The position numbers were made by a program, and so were the translations under genes. A DNA stretch of 64,000 bases from Saposhnikovia divaricata. Taxonomy: Eukaryota; Streptophyta; Magnoliopsida; Apiales; Apiaceae. Within the stretch, counting starts at the first letter, position 1. Each line of letters begins with the position of its first letter. The stretch covers positions 104,152,580 through 104,216,579 of the forward strand of contig CM071595.1 in the NCBI GenBank assembly GCA_036435485.1, read 5' to 3'. Under the pieces are notes generated by a model that saw nothing but the letters and a program-made list of their open reading frames with translations, was not told the origin of the DNA and did not search any database. Positions 12,211 through 23,886 of this stretch are shown one piece after another.

Positions 12211-14812
12211 CATAATGCTTTGATTATGATCCAGACATCTCTTTCATATTCAAGAAATCAAATATACTTTTATATTCATAAAATATTCCGTCTATTTTAA
12301 AAGTAGTAAATAATAATCAAATAATATTTATTAAACCACTGATACCATTCTTCATATAACTCTAGATAACAACTGATACCATTCTTCATATAACTCTCTT
12401 TACCATAAAGCATATTCGCTCCATTCATAATCATATCCACATTCATATTTCATAATTTATATCCATTTCTCTTTAATTTCCCAAAATCAAGGAAATATAT
12501 TCTTTGCAACATAGCAACAATAACATCACATATATATATATATTCCATGATATCATTTTTATTCCGAAGATAAATAACTTTCAAAGTAGGGATAGAAGGA
12601 TCTTGCCTCGATCTCTGTAAGTCGGAAGTATACCTCGTGGCTCTCCCGAAGTCTCTATAAACACAAGAAGGATCATTATCACAACATATTCCACTTAACC
12701 ACCTACGCTCATATAATAACACCCTTATAATATCCCATTACTATCTTAAAAGGTCTTGAGGACTTAACCATTCTTATTCCCGATTAAAGTTCTTAACGAT
12801 TTACATTCTTTCCTTAACAACCACTCTCGACTGTAAAAATCCTCATAAAATATCAATTCCGAATTTTAATGAAAGGTCAACTGGTAATGGTCCTCTGTCC
12901 ACCCCACTACAATATCCCAAAATTTTATAACTTTTAAAAATGTTTAAGTATGGTAATTATAGCCTCAAAGTTGATACAATTACGTTTTCTCGACTATCGA
13001 ACGTCTTTCACTAAAACTGACTTTTCTCCTAAACCGTTCATCAGATTTTAACGCACTTTATATCAAAACGATCTACGAACTATGCTCTATCCCATCATGA
13101 TCACTTGGGGGTCTGGACAGTAAGGTACCGTACGGGTATAGTGTCCAAAAACAGGGAAGTTTCTGATTCTAACGAAAATCGGACATTATAACGGCTATAT
13201 TTTCATACTTTCCAAAATCCAACTCCTCCAAATCTATCATCCACCTTATACACCATCACCTACACCATGTGGTCATCTTACCAACCATGGTTACAAGCAC
13301 ATACTCCTTCCATATTCAACTTTAATCACTTACAAACACATATATCATCATGAATAATCACTTATCATAACCTTAATCACTAAACTTTATATAATCCATC
13401 CTATATTCAAAGTAATACTAAAGGGTCTTGAGATTTATACCTTCTTGAAGCTTTAACAACCCTTATCAAGCCTTGGGATATGCTTAATCAACCTTATACT
13501 AGCTTGGATCAACTAAAGAAACCATAAAAACAAAGTTAGTTTCTAAGGGTTACTATTCATCATCACTTTTGTAAAAATCATAACAAATCGAAAAATAAGA
13601 GTTTGGCTCTCAAATTTTTACCACATCTTGGCCTCTGTATAAGCTTTGATTTGAGCTATATATTACCAAAAACAAAGCTTCCTAGCTATGGTTTTGAGCT
13701 CCATCTTTCCGCTGGACAGAAACTGGACAGGTTTGGTTCTCCCACTTTGAGCATGGATTTGACTAGGCTATACTACTTGGATTGCTATGAAATTTGGACC
13801 GAATCATGCCCCTGGAGTGGAGAGGTTGTGTTTAAAATTTGGTGATTTTAGAAGCTCTAGATTGGGAGATATGAATTTTTCTTTAAGGTGGGTTTTTGCT
13901 GGGCAGTTTTGGAGAGGTTGTATTTTGCTTGCTTTTAACTTGGATAATGACCACAAATGTGATATCTATCTCTTAACACCAGCTCCTTATCTCTTAATCA
14001 AGTGGCTTTGAAGTCCACCAATCACAAAACTCCTTGCTTAGCTTCTTTTAGAAGATTTATTCACTTGATGGTGTATTTACTAGTCTAACCTTGCCCTTTC
14101 ACTCTATTTACTCTTCTAGCCTTGCCCCTTCAATATTTCCATAAGCCACTCACTTCATTACTTGTATTTACAGCTCCTTGGAGCCTCTTGGACCTGCATG
14201 GCTTAGGTTTTGGGCCTTAGGGCTTTTTGGTTGGGCTTTGGATAAAGTTCTCTCGTCGTTTGATTCATCGAATGATTTCTGTGATCGTCTCAGTGGTTTT
14301 TTTCCTTTGTAAATCTCTTAAATATATTTTATCCTTTCTCACATCATATGTTAATGTGTTAGGGTGATTCTAATTCTCAAGTAGGTATTATATCCAATAT
14401 CCTTGGTTTATTCTCTTTTTCTCAGAAGTTACTCTCCCGGTTATCTCTCGGGTTCTCAAGCATTCTCAAACTCGTTTAACAATCTAAATTCCCTTAACTT
14501 AATAATTCCCTGGTTTAACCTAATTTCACATATTCCTCAAAGTATCCACCCTTTTTATATTCCATACTCTTTAATATCCAATACACTTGTGCTCCATTGA
14601 AATCAAACAATTTAAAAATCTATACTCATGAATTTCTGAAATCCGTCGTCGTTTCAAGTCACTCATTTTCATAGTACTATACTACTATTGTTTCTGATTA
14701 TTCATTTTCTATTTCAATTATAGGGTACCTACATACCATTTCCTTAAATCCTCAAAATTTACTGTTCATGTGATCACTGTAGCATTGCTAAAGTTAGGGT
14801 TATTACAGATAT

Positions 14813-15221
14813 GAACTCGGAAGAGATGTTGAGAGAGTTGGAAGACATTTGTTCCCCGTGGGAGACCCCAGCCGAGGTTGTTCGTGTTACGCATGTTGTT
14901 AAGAGTCTAGTAGGAACACCTCCTACATTTGACTCGACTTTGTATCTTCCCGAGTTTGATCAACAGCCTTTAGGAAAAGATGGACCCTTATCCTATGTCA
15001 TTCCTAGTGATTCACCCCATGACCAAACTTTCATTGTCTCTAATTTGCTTGATCAAAATAAAGAAGCCTTAAGTTGGTTTAGGGAGAACATTAGTGAAAC
15101 TTGTTCTATAAGGTTCAATGACACCGTGTTGCTTGAAAAAGTCTTTTCTAATCGAAATTTTCAAAAATGTCTTAATTCTTTCTCAAAGCTGCACCCCAAT
15201 TTTCCAACCGGCATCGGCTGA
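14813..15221 (+). pseudogene. Tail of the Athila-like gag-protease polyprotein
   Basis: Immediately after the second GATAT the interrupted frame resumes for about 136 residues, ending FPTGIG*. The part TPPTFDSTLYLPEFDQQPLG ... YVIPSDSPHD...NKEALSWF aligns loosely, by eye, with the segment just before RT in element 2 (SKPPDLELKPLPDTLKYAF ... LPVIISSNLT...HKEAIGW). The polyprotein thus ends about where RT should begin. What follows (RENISETCSIRFND...) is not recognised. No catalytic motif is present. Confidence 0.6.
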
Positions 15222-17100
15222 GTCGATTGTTTTCCTTTGCCTCCCCTCGTGAAATTCAGGTATGGGGGAGGAATTGTGTACGTGTGTGAGTTGTTTTCTT
15301 TCATAATTTTTAGAAGTTTTCAGTCTCCGTCATCCCTTATCAGGTATTTCCTCGTTATTCTTTACTCATTTCTCTTGCATTTGCATACATTGAGGACAAT
15401 GCATGATCTAGGTATGGGGGAGGGTTTTTAGTGTAAATATAAAAATCAAAAAATCCAAAAAATTAAAAAAAAATGAAAAAAATCACAAAATGAGTTGTAG
15501 AATTGTAAATAGTAGAGTTCTAATCTTATTCTAGTCTTGTTAATTGATTGCTAGTTGCTTGATGCACCCTTACATGCTATGATAATCTTGTGTTCCTTTA
15601 ACTTTTGATTGAGAAGTGATTTGCTAAGTTCTTGTCCACACACTTACACTAGCAAGGTGAAACTAGTAGACTTATTTGATTTGTGCAAGAAATTAGAAGG
15701 TCATGATTAGGTGTAAGATGATTTGGTTTTCATGCTTTGAGTACAAGTAGGTGCATTGAGGATACCTTTACTTGAGATTGATTACGTTCTACCACACCAA
15801 GTGAGTTTTGAGCCTATATGCACATCTTTTGCATTTATATTCTTTTGCTTGAGTGTCCACTTGTCATTTGCATTACTAGCACTTGTTTGAGTTCTTTCTT
15901 GAAACACATGACATTGTTTGATGATAAGATGATAAAGGCATTTAGGAATAACCAATATTTCCCAAAATATCCACACCATTCTTATGTGATCAATTAGTTA
16001 CCCCTTTGAGCTTAATCAAATTCTTTCGGTGCCACACCACATTACTCGCCTAAGACCTTTTTCTTGTACAGCCTTACGTATACTTGATCCCAAATTGTCA
16101 AAGGCTAGTAGGAACTTGAGGGAGTAATAAGGTGTGTAAAATGGGTTTACTTTTGTTCATAACTTTTGAGGAAATATATGTTTTGTTGGTTACCTTGTTA
16201 GTCAATTTTCAAGTTAAATCTAAAGGAGGATTATGGTCGCTTATGTTTATCTTAGCTCTAATAAAAAAATAATAATAAAAAAAAGAAAAAAAGAAAAAAA
16301 AGAAAAGATATATGTAAATATGAGAGCATACTTAATGTTTTTGTAATCCTCCTTCATTCGACTAGTCAAGTCTTTTTGTTGAAAGTATAAAAAATAATGG
16401 TATGGGGGAGGAAGTTTGGTGTTGTGCATGATTTCCATGGTGACTACTAGCTTCTGACACTTCACCTTGTTTTGGCCTTACTTGACATACCCTGTCTCTA
16501 GCCCCCTTAACAACCAAAATAAAGACCTTTTGATTGTCATCATTGATGTATGTTGTGTTTAAGTTAGAATGATACCAAATGTCAAGCATGCTTTTGATTT
16601 TGTTGGAATTGAGTGATACACTTACCCTTGTTCTTGAGTGAATGATCTTTTGTGAGTGAAATGTGAGGTATTGCTTGTTTTGCATATGAGATCTCAAGTT
16701 TTGACTCTAAGGTGTGCTCTTGTAGACTTAGCATGTTTTCCAATAATTTTTGCACTTGACATGAACTTGTAATCACTCGTGCATGCTTCTTTTTGTAGAC
16801 TATGTGAATCCTTGCACATTCCACACCAAGACTTTGCAACTTCATTTTGATTCTTAAGTTGATGTATCATGAATGGACATGTATGTGTGGTATTGCCATG
16901 TAATCTTTTATACAAGCTAGATGGATTTTTTGGGTACATTCACTATAGGCCCTCACGAGACCTCACTCGTCCACTAGGGCTGCCTAGGGGTTTAAAGGGC
17001 TTGTTGCATATGCCAAAAGCAACCGTCACACCTACGAAAAGGAGTATAGGACTTTTTATCTAGATTTTCTTTTTTGTTTTTACTCGAGGACGAGCAAAAG
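15222..17100 (+). other. 3' non-coding region of Athila-like element 1
   Basis: About 1.9 kb without a supportable gene; no env-like frame was found. It matches the same region of element 2 (60719-62455) at many points, e.g. CATTGAGGACAATGCATGAT and GACCTCACTCGTCCACTAGG. It contains repeated purine-rich words GGTATGGGGGAGG near 15258, 15412 and 16399, resembling the true polypurine tract. Confidence 0.7.
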
Positions 17101-17103
17101 ATA

Positions 17104-17117
17104 GGTATGGGGGCATT
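17104..17117 (+). promoter_or_regulatory. Polypurine tract region before the 3' LTR
   Basis: GGTATGGGGGCATT directly precedes the 3' LTR, the position where plus-strand DNA synthesis is primed. The identical word precedes the 3' LTR of element 2 at 62456-62469. Confidence 0.7.
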
Positions 17118-19070
17118 TGATAAGTGCATATTTTTGCATATTTTTATTACCTATTTATCGCTTGAACTCGTATTTTAATAATTTATTTTGTTGCATTTCA
17201 TGAAATTTGTAAATAAATAAAGAAATGGCAAAATAAAGAAATAAAGAGCAAGGAAGGGAAAAAGAGGAAGAAAAAGGACCAAAAAATGAAAGAAGGAAAA
17301 GAATTAGGAGCTTGGAGCAAAAGGAATATTTCAAGACAAGTGGAAGGTGGAGATCATCCCAACACACTACATAAGTGTATGGCCAAGATCAACTCATCAA
17401 AGCTTAAGGGGGAAGGAAACAAATAGATGGCTAGGATTTCACCACCACACACCATAAATTTATGGTGGGGATTTACCCAACACCCCCCTTAACCCTAATT
17501 CCTATCCTATAAATACCCCCTCACCCCCCTTGTATTTAGTAACTTAGATTTTAGGGTAGATTTAATTTCTTGCATTTTTTTTTAGTTTCAAATCTTGTAA
17601 ACACTCTTTTTAATTTTAATGCAATTTCGTTTCTTTAATTTCTCGTCTTGCTCTTTCGTTATTGTTGCCTTGTTTCGTTATTTTCGTAAATCCGTTGCTA
17701 ACCACTTGGGATTGAAAATAACGAAACTTTAATTTCTTGCTCCTAGTTAATAATTTCAATTTCGCCCCTTTAAATCTCAATTTCATTGTGGGTTTTATAA
17801 TTGTTAATTGCAGATCTAATTTTTTATGTGCTATGTGTTAGTGTAAAAATAAAAAAATAAAAAAATAATTGAATTTAGCTTTATAAAATTTCTTTACGAA
17901 TTTTTTTTTTTGCTTTTATTTCTCTGTTTATTTGTTTTTATTCGAAGCATTCTATTCCCCAGCTTTTGTTTTTCTCTCTTCACACACACAAATCCTCTAT
18001 TTTATTTCACAAAACCCCAAAACCCAGCCTCCCCTCCTTTCTCATCCCCTTCTTCGACTTCCCCGTTCTTCTTTTCATCCAATCATCAAACACCCTCTCC
18101 AGCTTAGTTCTTTGTCCTCGTTAAGACTATAAATAACAAACAATTCCCCTGCTTTGTTGTTTAATTTCGAAAAGTCTTTCACCTTACTTAGTTGTTTTGT
18201 TGTGCTTCGAGTTTCTCTGTTATGTGCTATCTGCGTTTTTCTCGTTGCTATTTTGCTCTTTACTTAGTTGTTTTGTCGAGTCTGCGAATTTGCTGGAAGT
18301 TTCAGTCTCATTGTTATTTGCTGGGTTTTGTAAATTTATTTACTGGGTATTGTAAATTTGCTGCTGGGTATTGTCGAGTCTGAGTTCTGTGAATTGGGTA
18401 TGTAGTCTGAGTGTTATCTGAGTTTATCATCGAGTCTGCGTGCTGAGTCCACTCGGTGTTCTTGCGAGTTATGTCGTTGAGTGTTTTCATTTTTATTTTC
18501 GTCATTCAAAGTCTTATTTGTTTGTAAATCAATTCTTGTTGCTGTTTGCGTCTGAAATACGGCGTTTTGAATTTCTTTCCGTAGCTGGTTTGCGAGTTCG
18601 TCGAGTAGTCAATTATCTTATTCTTGTTGGTTGAGCTTGTTGTCAATTATTTATTCTTTGCTATTTGTTTAAGTTTTTGGCTAAATTCTTGATTTGGATT
18701 TAAATGGCTAGTTATATTTACAAAGTCCTCATGTCGAATTTTCCTAAAAATTCATGTAAATAAAAATTAGTTAAATTCGAGTTTTTCACTTTTAATAATT
18801 TTTAGAAAAATTTAGTTTTTGTTTCTTTTCAATTTTAATTAATTAGTGTAAAAATAGAATAATAATTTTAATTTGCTCTTAAAAGTAGTTTAAATTTTAG
18901 GAATGAATTAGTTAAATCAAAATTCTCGAAAAACCAAAATTGTCCTTTTTCGATTAAATTAAAAATTAAGGATTGCGAAAATAAAATAGTCTCTGCGGAA
19001 CGTATCTATATTTACTAAAACAAGATTGTGCACTTGCAATCATTTTTAAATAATTTTTTTTAGCACATCA
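17118..19070 (+). repeat. 3' LTR of Athila-like element 1
   Basis: Copy of 5437-7408 with TATA box at 17508-17515 and the same AGCACATCA end. A short block near 18185 differs from the 5' LTR by a deletion of roughly 25 bp. It is followed by the TGAAG duplication at 19071-19075. Confidence 0.95.
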
Positions 19071-19075
19071 TGAAG

Positions 19076-19331
19076 CCAAAGATGAAACGATGATGAAATA
19101 CCAGAGGATTATAAAATCATAGTTGATATGGTTCGAGGAATGCCTCCTTGTATAATGACCGATGCCTTGTGTAAATTCGCCTCGTCTGAAATCGAGATTT
19201 ACACTAAAAGTGTCTACTATCAGGTCTTGGAGACCCCCACTATAGAGCGCAAGTTGTTGGCGCCCATCGACGTTGGAAGTTGCTGGATAAATCCCCATCA
19301 AAGCTCATCTTGTGACTGGTTAGCTCCTTGA
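19076..19331 (+). pseudogene. Tat relic resumed: second RNase H end and linker to integrase
   Basis: Joining 5431 to 19076 restores the Tat order. The text covers the end of the second RNase H domain (CKFASSEIEIYTKSVYYQVL) and the SCWINPH segment that leads to the integrase zinc domain in Tat elements. Stops interrupt it, and no integrase core is recognisable after it. Confidence 0.55.
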
Positions 19332-20559
19332 TAATGCCTTGGAGGCACGGAAACTATCAGTGAGAGCATTGAGATATGCATTGATCTAAACTTTGATGGC
19401 TACCAAGGCTGCAGGCCTCTACTCGAGCTAGTCGTTTGAATTCAAGGTCTCGAATCAAGGATTCAGCAAATGGGTCAAAGCCCTGATGGTCTCTCTAACA
19501 TACGCACAGATGCTAGAACTACCCATTAAAATCTATTTTGGCTCCAAAAGTGCCTTAAATGACGTTTTTGGGGTCGAAAAGTGGGGCAAAAAGATAAAGA
19601 CATAATTAATACAACATTTATTGGGTCAAAGCCCTGATGGTCTCTCAAACATACGCACAGATGCTAGAACTACCCATTAAAATCTATTTTGGCTCCAAAA
19701 GTGCCTTAAATGACGTTCTTGGGTGAAAAATAATCCGTAAAGACATAATTAATACAACATTTATTGGCTCATTAATAAGGCCCGAAAACCTAGTTGGGCA
19801 TTAATTTCGTAAGTAATGATTAAGCCCAAAGAACAGCCCAAACCGGGGACGCCCGGTATAAGCTTGTTTCCAACATGGGCCTGATCCACAAACCGAGAAC
19901 GTTCTGGAAACAAGGAACGTTCTAGAATATCCCTGGCATAAGAAGTAGCCTCCAAGGCACCTAATTCGATATGGAAACAGACTCCTACAAGGAAGGAGTC
20001 TAGAACCTTCCTCAAAGGCGGTGGCTTGCCCACCAAGTCTCTGAATCCTACCGTAATTCTAAGGCTCTCACGGCCTATATAAGGTCCTGACCCCTCATTC
20101 TCAGAACTACGTCTTGGCTTGATTCTCAACTCTGAGATACGTAGGCATCTTGTGAGGACCCGAATTAGGTCACGAAAACGCAAGCGCAACCATTAAAGCA
20201 CGAAGCTCACGAACCCTAGCCGCAGTTTAACAACCCTAATTTTTATTCCACAACACATGTTGAACAATTAAAATTTTTTAAGTAATTATAATCTAACTCA
20301 ACTAAAAATCTGAAAATTCACATTTGAAATAACTTGGATAAAATCCATACCTTCAAAGACTCGATTGTTTTAAAAACTCAAAAGTATAATTATTCAAAAT
20401 TTGTTAATAAAATTAATTATTTAATAAATATAAACCAACACTACAAAATCGGATTTGAATCATATTTTAAATAAGGGATATTTACAAAAATATATATGTT
20501 TTTAACTTTCTTTTACATTTTTACTATCTTTAAAATGGGGTTTCAAATGTATACTTTCA
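19332..20559. other. Degenerate region, no gene
   Basis: It begins as decayed Tat 3' sequence with the tandem duplication described separately. From about 19770 to 20200 it is richer in GC with CCGGTATAAGC, possibly LTR or promoter remnant. AT-rich DNA follows to 20559. Nothing here supports a gene. Confidence 0.5.
19472..19768. repeat. 151-bp tandem duplication, two copies
   Basis: GGGTCAAAGCCCTGATGGTC starts at 19472 and again at 19623. The two copies agree over most of their length, including ACATAATTAATACAACATTT near each end. Confidence 0.9.
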
Positions 20560-20716
20560 GTTTTCTAAATATACTACCGTCATTGTTTTTAACTTCTATT
20601 TTTTTAAAAAAATACCACCTTCTATAAAAATACCTTTCTTTAAAATTCTTTGTTGAAAAATATGGGTTGCAACTTTGCAACCTCATTTGTAACTTCAGGG
20701 CAGCGCCAGCCGTGTG

Positions 20717-20814
20717 AGTTTTCAGTTGTCATTTTCGACCAGTTTTTTGAAATATATATATATATATATATATATATATTTCAAAAAACTGGTCGAAAAT
20801 GACAACTGAAAACT
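20717..20814. repeat. 37-bp perfect inverted repeat with (AT)n loop
   Basis: The left arm 20717-20753 and right arm 20778-20814 are perfect reverse complements (arm start AGTTTTCAGTTGTCATTTTC), separated by about 24 bp of AT repeat. It could extrude as a cruciform. Confidence 0.92.
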
Positions 20815-20970
20815 GGAAGTTAGTTTTCAGTTTTCGGTTGCATATTAGGTTGCAACCTCATATACAACCTAATATTCAACTTCGAAGTCAGTTTTCAGTT
20901 TTCGGTTGCATATTAGGTTGCATATGATACGCAACCTAATATGCAACTTCGTTGCTATATAGGGGAGCAG

Positions 20971-21262
20971 ACGAATTTCCAGTTTTCAGTTGCAACTTTT
21001 GCAACCTCATTTGCAACTTCCAGTTTTCATTTGAAACCTCATTTGCAACCTCATTTGTAACTTCCAGTTTTCAGTTGCAACTTTTGCAACCTCAATTGCA
21101 ACTTTTGCAACCTCATTTGTAACTACCAGTATTCAGTTGCAACTTTTGCAACCTCATTTGCAACTTCCAGTTTTCATTTGCAACCTCATTTGCAACTTCC
21201 AGTTTTCAGTTGCAACCTCATTTGCAACTTCCAGTTTTCAGTTACAACTTTTGCAACCTCAT
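20971..21262. repeat. Minisatellite, about seven units
   Basis: Tandem units of about 32-62 bp each start CCAGTTTTCAGTTGCAAC and contain one or more CAACCTCATTTGCAACTT blocks. Units vary by gain or loss of the sub-block TTTTGCAACCTCATTTGCAA. Confidence 0.85.
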
Positions 21263-21425
21263 TTGCAACTCACACGGTTGGCGCCGCCCTGAAGTTGCAA
21301 ATGAGGTTGCAAAGGTTGCAAAACCTATTTTTGAAAAAAGAATTTTAAAGAAAGGTATTTTTATAAATAGTTTTAAAAGTGGTAGTATTTTTAAAAAAAT
21401 AATTTGAAGGACGGGTAGTTTTGAG

Positions 21426-23156
21426 ATTATCTTTTTAAATAACTTGGATAAAATGCATATATTAAAAAACTCGATTTTTTTGAAGGCTCGAAAATATATT
21501 TATTCATAATTTGAAAAAAACGGAATTATCATTCACAAGGACAAAGGACAAAATACAAAATCCAATATATCAGTAGATAAAACCTACCAACGGGTTACTA
21601 GAATCTCAATAAAGAGATTTTTTTATTAAAAAAACATAGCAAAATCAAGGAAAACAATAAAAGGTGGGCTTATCATCAACTAAAATTGATGTCAGCCCCT
21701 AAACTTTAGTTTAGTATTTTTTGGGAGAGGTGCAGAGAGAGGAACGGCTATAGCCTTCGTTATAAAAATCACTATTATTGCTAACTAGATAGGTCAATAC
21801 ATAAAATTATATATTGTTCTAATAAAAGGTTCACTTTTTAATTTTGTATTCTTGAATTAAATTAGTAATATTCAATTTCCATATCATAATCTAAGAACAG
21901 ATGTATGAAATTCGCTTGGTTCGTTGATAATATTTATTTTTAATATCAATAGAACTTTAAATATAGGTAAAAAAAAAAAAAAACTTCACAACTTGGTAGA
22001 TAGATTCTAAACAAACAAAGATATTTATTAGTTTTGTTTTGTCTAAACAAAACAAATGTATCAGGTTTCAATATTGGATCGGGTCAATTTACTAATAAAA
22101 GAACATACAATTTGTAAAAATGATATTGAATAAATACATGTGAGACTAGATTATAAGAAAGTTTCATTTAACATAACTATGTTCGTTTAATGGATCTTAC
22201 ACAGTAGAGAGCCTTTCTCACATTACTGAAACATGCAACATTTTTTGAGAGACAATCTTATGATTTATTATGGTCGTGAGAAATAAGTGTTTATGAATTT
22301 TCAATATGTATTTGAAAAATTGATCGCAACCCATATAAATTTTTTGATTAAATTAATATGATAAAAATTCTAGAGACCCACGGTACTTTACATTTAAATA
22401 CACCAAATTTCCAAAAGAACAAAACTTAAAAAATGGGTAAAAAACTTATGAACTTGGTAGAAAGATTCCGAAAAATGAGAAAAATCAAATGAAAAATAAA
22501 ATTAAGAAAAACAATAAAGAGGGATTTAGAGCATTTCAACGGGAGATGTGGATGTTATGACAATTGTTTGATAATATTAATTTTATTGCAATTGGTATAA
22601 AATGATGAATAAGTAATTCTATACTTAAATTAATTACATTCTCATTAAACTAACTTTTTTCTAAATAATGATTAAAATAATATATTTATATTAATTAATT
22701 AATTTTACTGCTCGGTGTGTAGCACGGTAGTCATATTATAGTACTCCTTTCAAGATAATTTTTTTTTAACAACTGATGAAATAATATAACAATAAAATCT
22801 AATGAATGCTATAATATAACAATAGTAACAAAAATAGCATTAGTTGGGACTTACTCTAATCAATACCAGCAGAATCCCAACAAACATAATATGGGTGAAA
22901 CTGTCACGTAAATGCAGCTTAATGGGTGCCCTTGCATTGCAAGGCGAACAAGTAGGTCCCAAAACTAAATTCTGGTATAAAATACACAATTATTCATTGT
23001 GCACAAGCTTTAAGCCTTTAAGCACTACACAAGACACTCATGAACGAAATGATGATGGTAAATAGTTAAAAAAAAAATGATGATGGTAATTTGGTAAATG
23101 AACATTTTTTCTCTAACATATTTAACTATTTTAATGAATTTTTATATTATATAAAG
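21426..23156. other. AT-rich intergenic DNA, no gene seen
   Basis: About 1.7 kb of AT-rich DNA without a convincing reading frame. A weak hairpin near 22711-22730 (GCTCGGTGTGTAGCACG) could be an eroded Helitron end, but no matching 5' end was found. Confidence 0.5.
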
Positions 23157-23578
23157 GAAATTCTCCGAACGTTTGGTGAATCTATGAAATCACTCGAAAA
23201 CTATTTATCTATTTCTAAATTATCTCAATTTTCAAACATAATATATGCGATCAAGGAAATTTTCTAAACTATTTCAATTTTCAAACGTGATATATGCAAT
23301 TAAGGAAATAGTTGTTGTTATTAAAAGTAAGTCTCACATCTAAATTATATTATAGTTAGAATATAAAAAATAATGTCTAAATTTTTTTTTTACAACAAAA
23401 TCTCCCAATTCTAATTGAATCATAAGAAATTTCATCGGGGTGTAAATTTTAGTATTTTAATTTTTATTATTTTGTACGTTTAGCATTTTTATCATATATA
23501 CAACGGGTATCCGTCTAAAAAATAGTTAGACAAAATTGATATAGAAAATATATGAACAATTTATCTTATTATCATATA
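23157..23578 (+). repeat. Tandem Helitron-type repeat, unit A (left part)
   Basis: This segment is similar along its length to 37630-38020 (shared words include CTAAATTATATTATAGTTAG, ATCTCCCAATT and ATATGCAAT..AAGGAAATA). It is cut at 23578 by the minus-strand Helitron; its continuation starts at 37565. It is non-coding. Confidence 0.75.
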
Positions 23579-23582
23579 CTAG

Positions 23583-23606
23583 CTTATAGCCCGTGCAAAG
23601 CATGGG
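23583..23606 (-). terminator. Helitron 3' terminal hairpin
   Basis: The stem arms 23590-23596 and 23600-23606 (CCCGTGC / GCATGGG, one G:T pair) lie a few bases inside the CTAG end. This is the usual Helitron replication-termination structure. Confidence 0.8.
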
Positions 23607-23886
23607 TTACTTTTAATTTTTTATAATTTGTTTATAGTGTAGGTAATAATATTATAAATATTAATTTTAATATGTTATTGGAAGAATTCGAACATTGCAT
23701 CTTTGTATATAATAATAGTTAGTATTAAATATAAATTACTATGTTGTTGGCGGGAATCGAACCTTAGACCTCTGTATATAACAACTTTTAGTATTGTTGT
23801 ATCTTACGGTCGTGATCTATTTGAGCTGAAGATCTAATGGTTGTGAATGTGTGATAACCAAAAATGAGAGGATAACCCAAATAGGG

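Larger units (their letters stand above)
10895..14807 (-). mobile_element. Solo LTR, copy 1 (Tekay/Del-like family)
   Basis: A 3.9-kb unit starting TGTGACACCCCTAGATCCGG and ending GTTATTACA, flanked by GATAT at 10890-10894 and 14808-14812. It interrupts the Athila-like reading frame exactly at the duplication. TG...CA ends, a 5-bp duplication, no internal coding and no second LTR make it a solo LTR. Related units lie at 23887-28421 and 51998-55414. Read on the minus strand it runs from TGTAATAACCC to GGGGTGTCACA, which resembles LTR ends of the Tekay/Del chromovirus group; orientation and lineage are inference. Confidence 0.8.
5437..19070 (+). mobile_element. Athila-like Ty3/gypsy element 1, RT- and integrase-less
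   Basis: A complete insertion bounded by LTRs (5437-7408 and 17118-19070) and the TGAAG duplication. Order: LTR, Asp-type primer site, about 1 kb leader, gag-protease pseudogene, a short tail, about 1.9 kb of 3' non-coding DNA, polypurine tract, LTR. No RT, RNase H or integrase text can be found, so it could only have moved with proteins from a relative such as the element at 48.7-64 kb. It is split by a solo LTR at 10895-14807, without which it would be about 9.7 kb. Athila assignment rests on gag, protease and primer-site similarity to element 2. Confidence 0.9.
20560..21425. mobile_element. Foldback-like element with nested palindromes and a minisatellite
   Basis: The outer arms, about 20560-20720 and 21264-21425, are imperfect inverted repeats; both contain AAAATACCTTTCTTTAAAATTC (in opposite senses) and end at ACTCACACGG. 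Inside are a 37-bp perfect palindrome around an AT loop (20717-20753 / 20778-20814), a 17-bp stem (20905-20921 / 20931-20947), and a tandem array of CCAGTTTTCAGTTGCAAC-type units (20971-21262). There is no coding capacity. Related direct-repeat flanks (ATAACTTGGATAAAAT at about 20330 and 21437) lie outside. This fits a foldback or MULE-derived element; the family is unknown. Confidence 0.65.

Noticed and set aside
11951..12223. 90-residue frame ending YIYIYI
   Set aside because: It runs through an AT microsatellite in a non-coding solo LTR.
16247..16939. Overlapping minus-strand frames in the Athila 3' region
   Set aside because: No domains, and the corresponding region of element 2 does not preserve the same frames as a protein. 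Treated as non-coding.
19761..20189. 142-residue minus-strand frame
   Set aside because: No recognisable domain. It lies in a GC-richer decayed region that is more likely LTR or leader remnant.
20971..21262. Possible CRISPR-like array
   Set aside because: Units are variable tandem copies without unique spacers, in a plant genome. It is a minisatellite.
22700..22735. Hairpin resembling a Helitron 3' end
   Set aside because: The stem is imperfect, no CTAG/T end is clear, and no matching 5' end was found.
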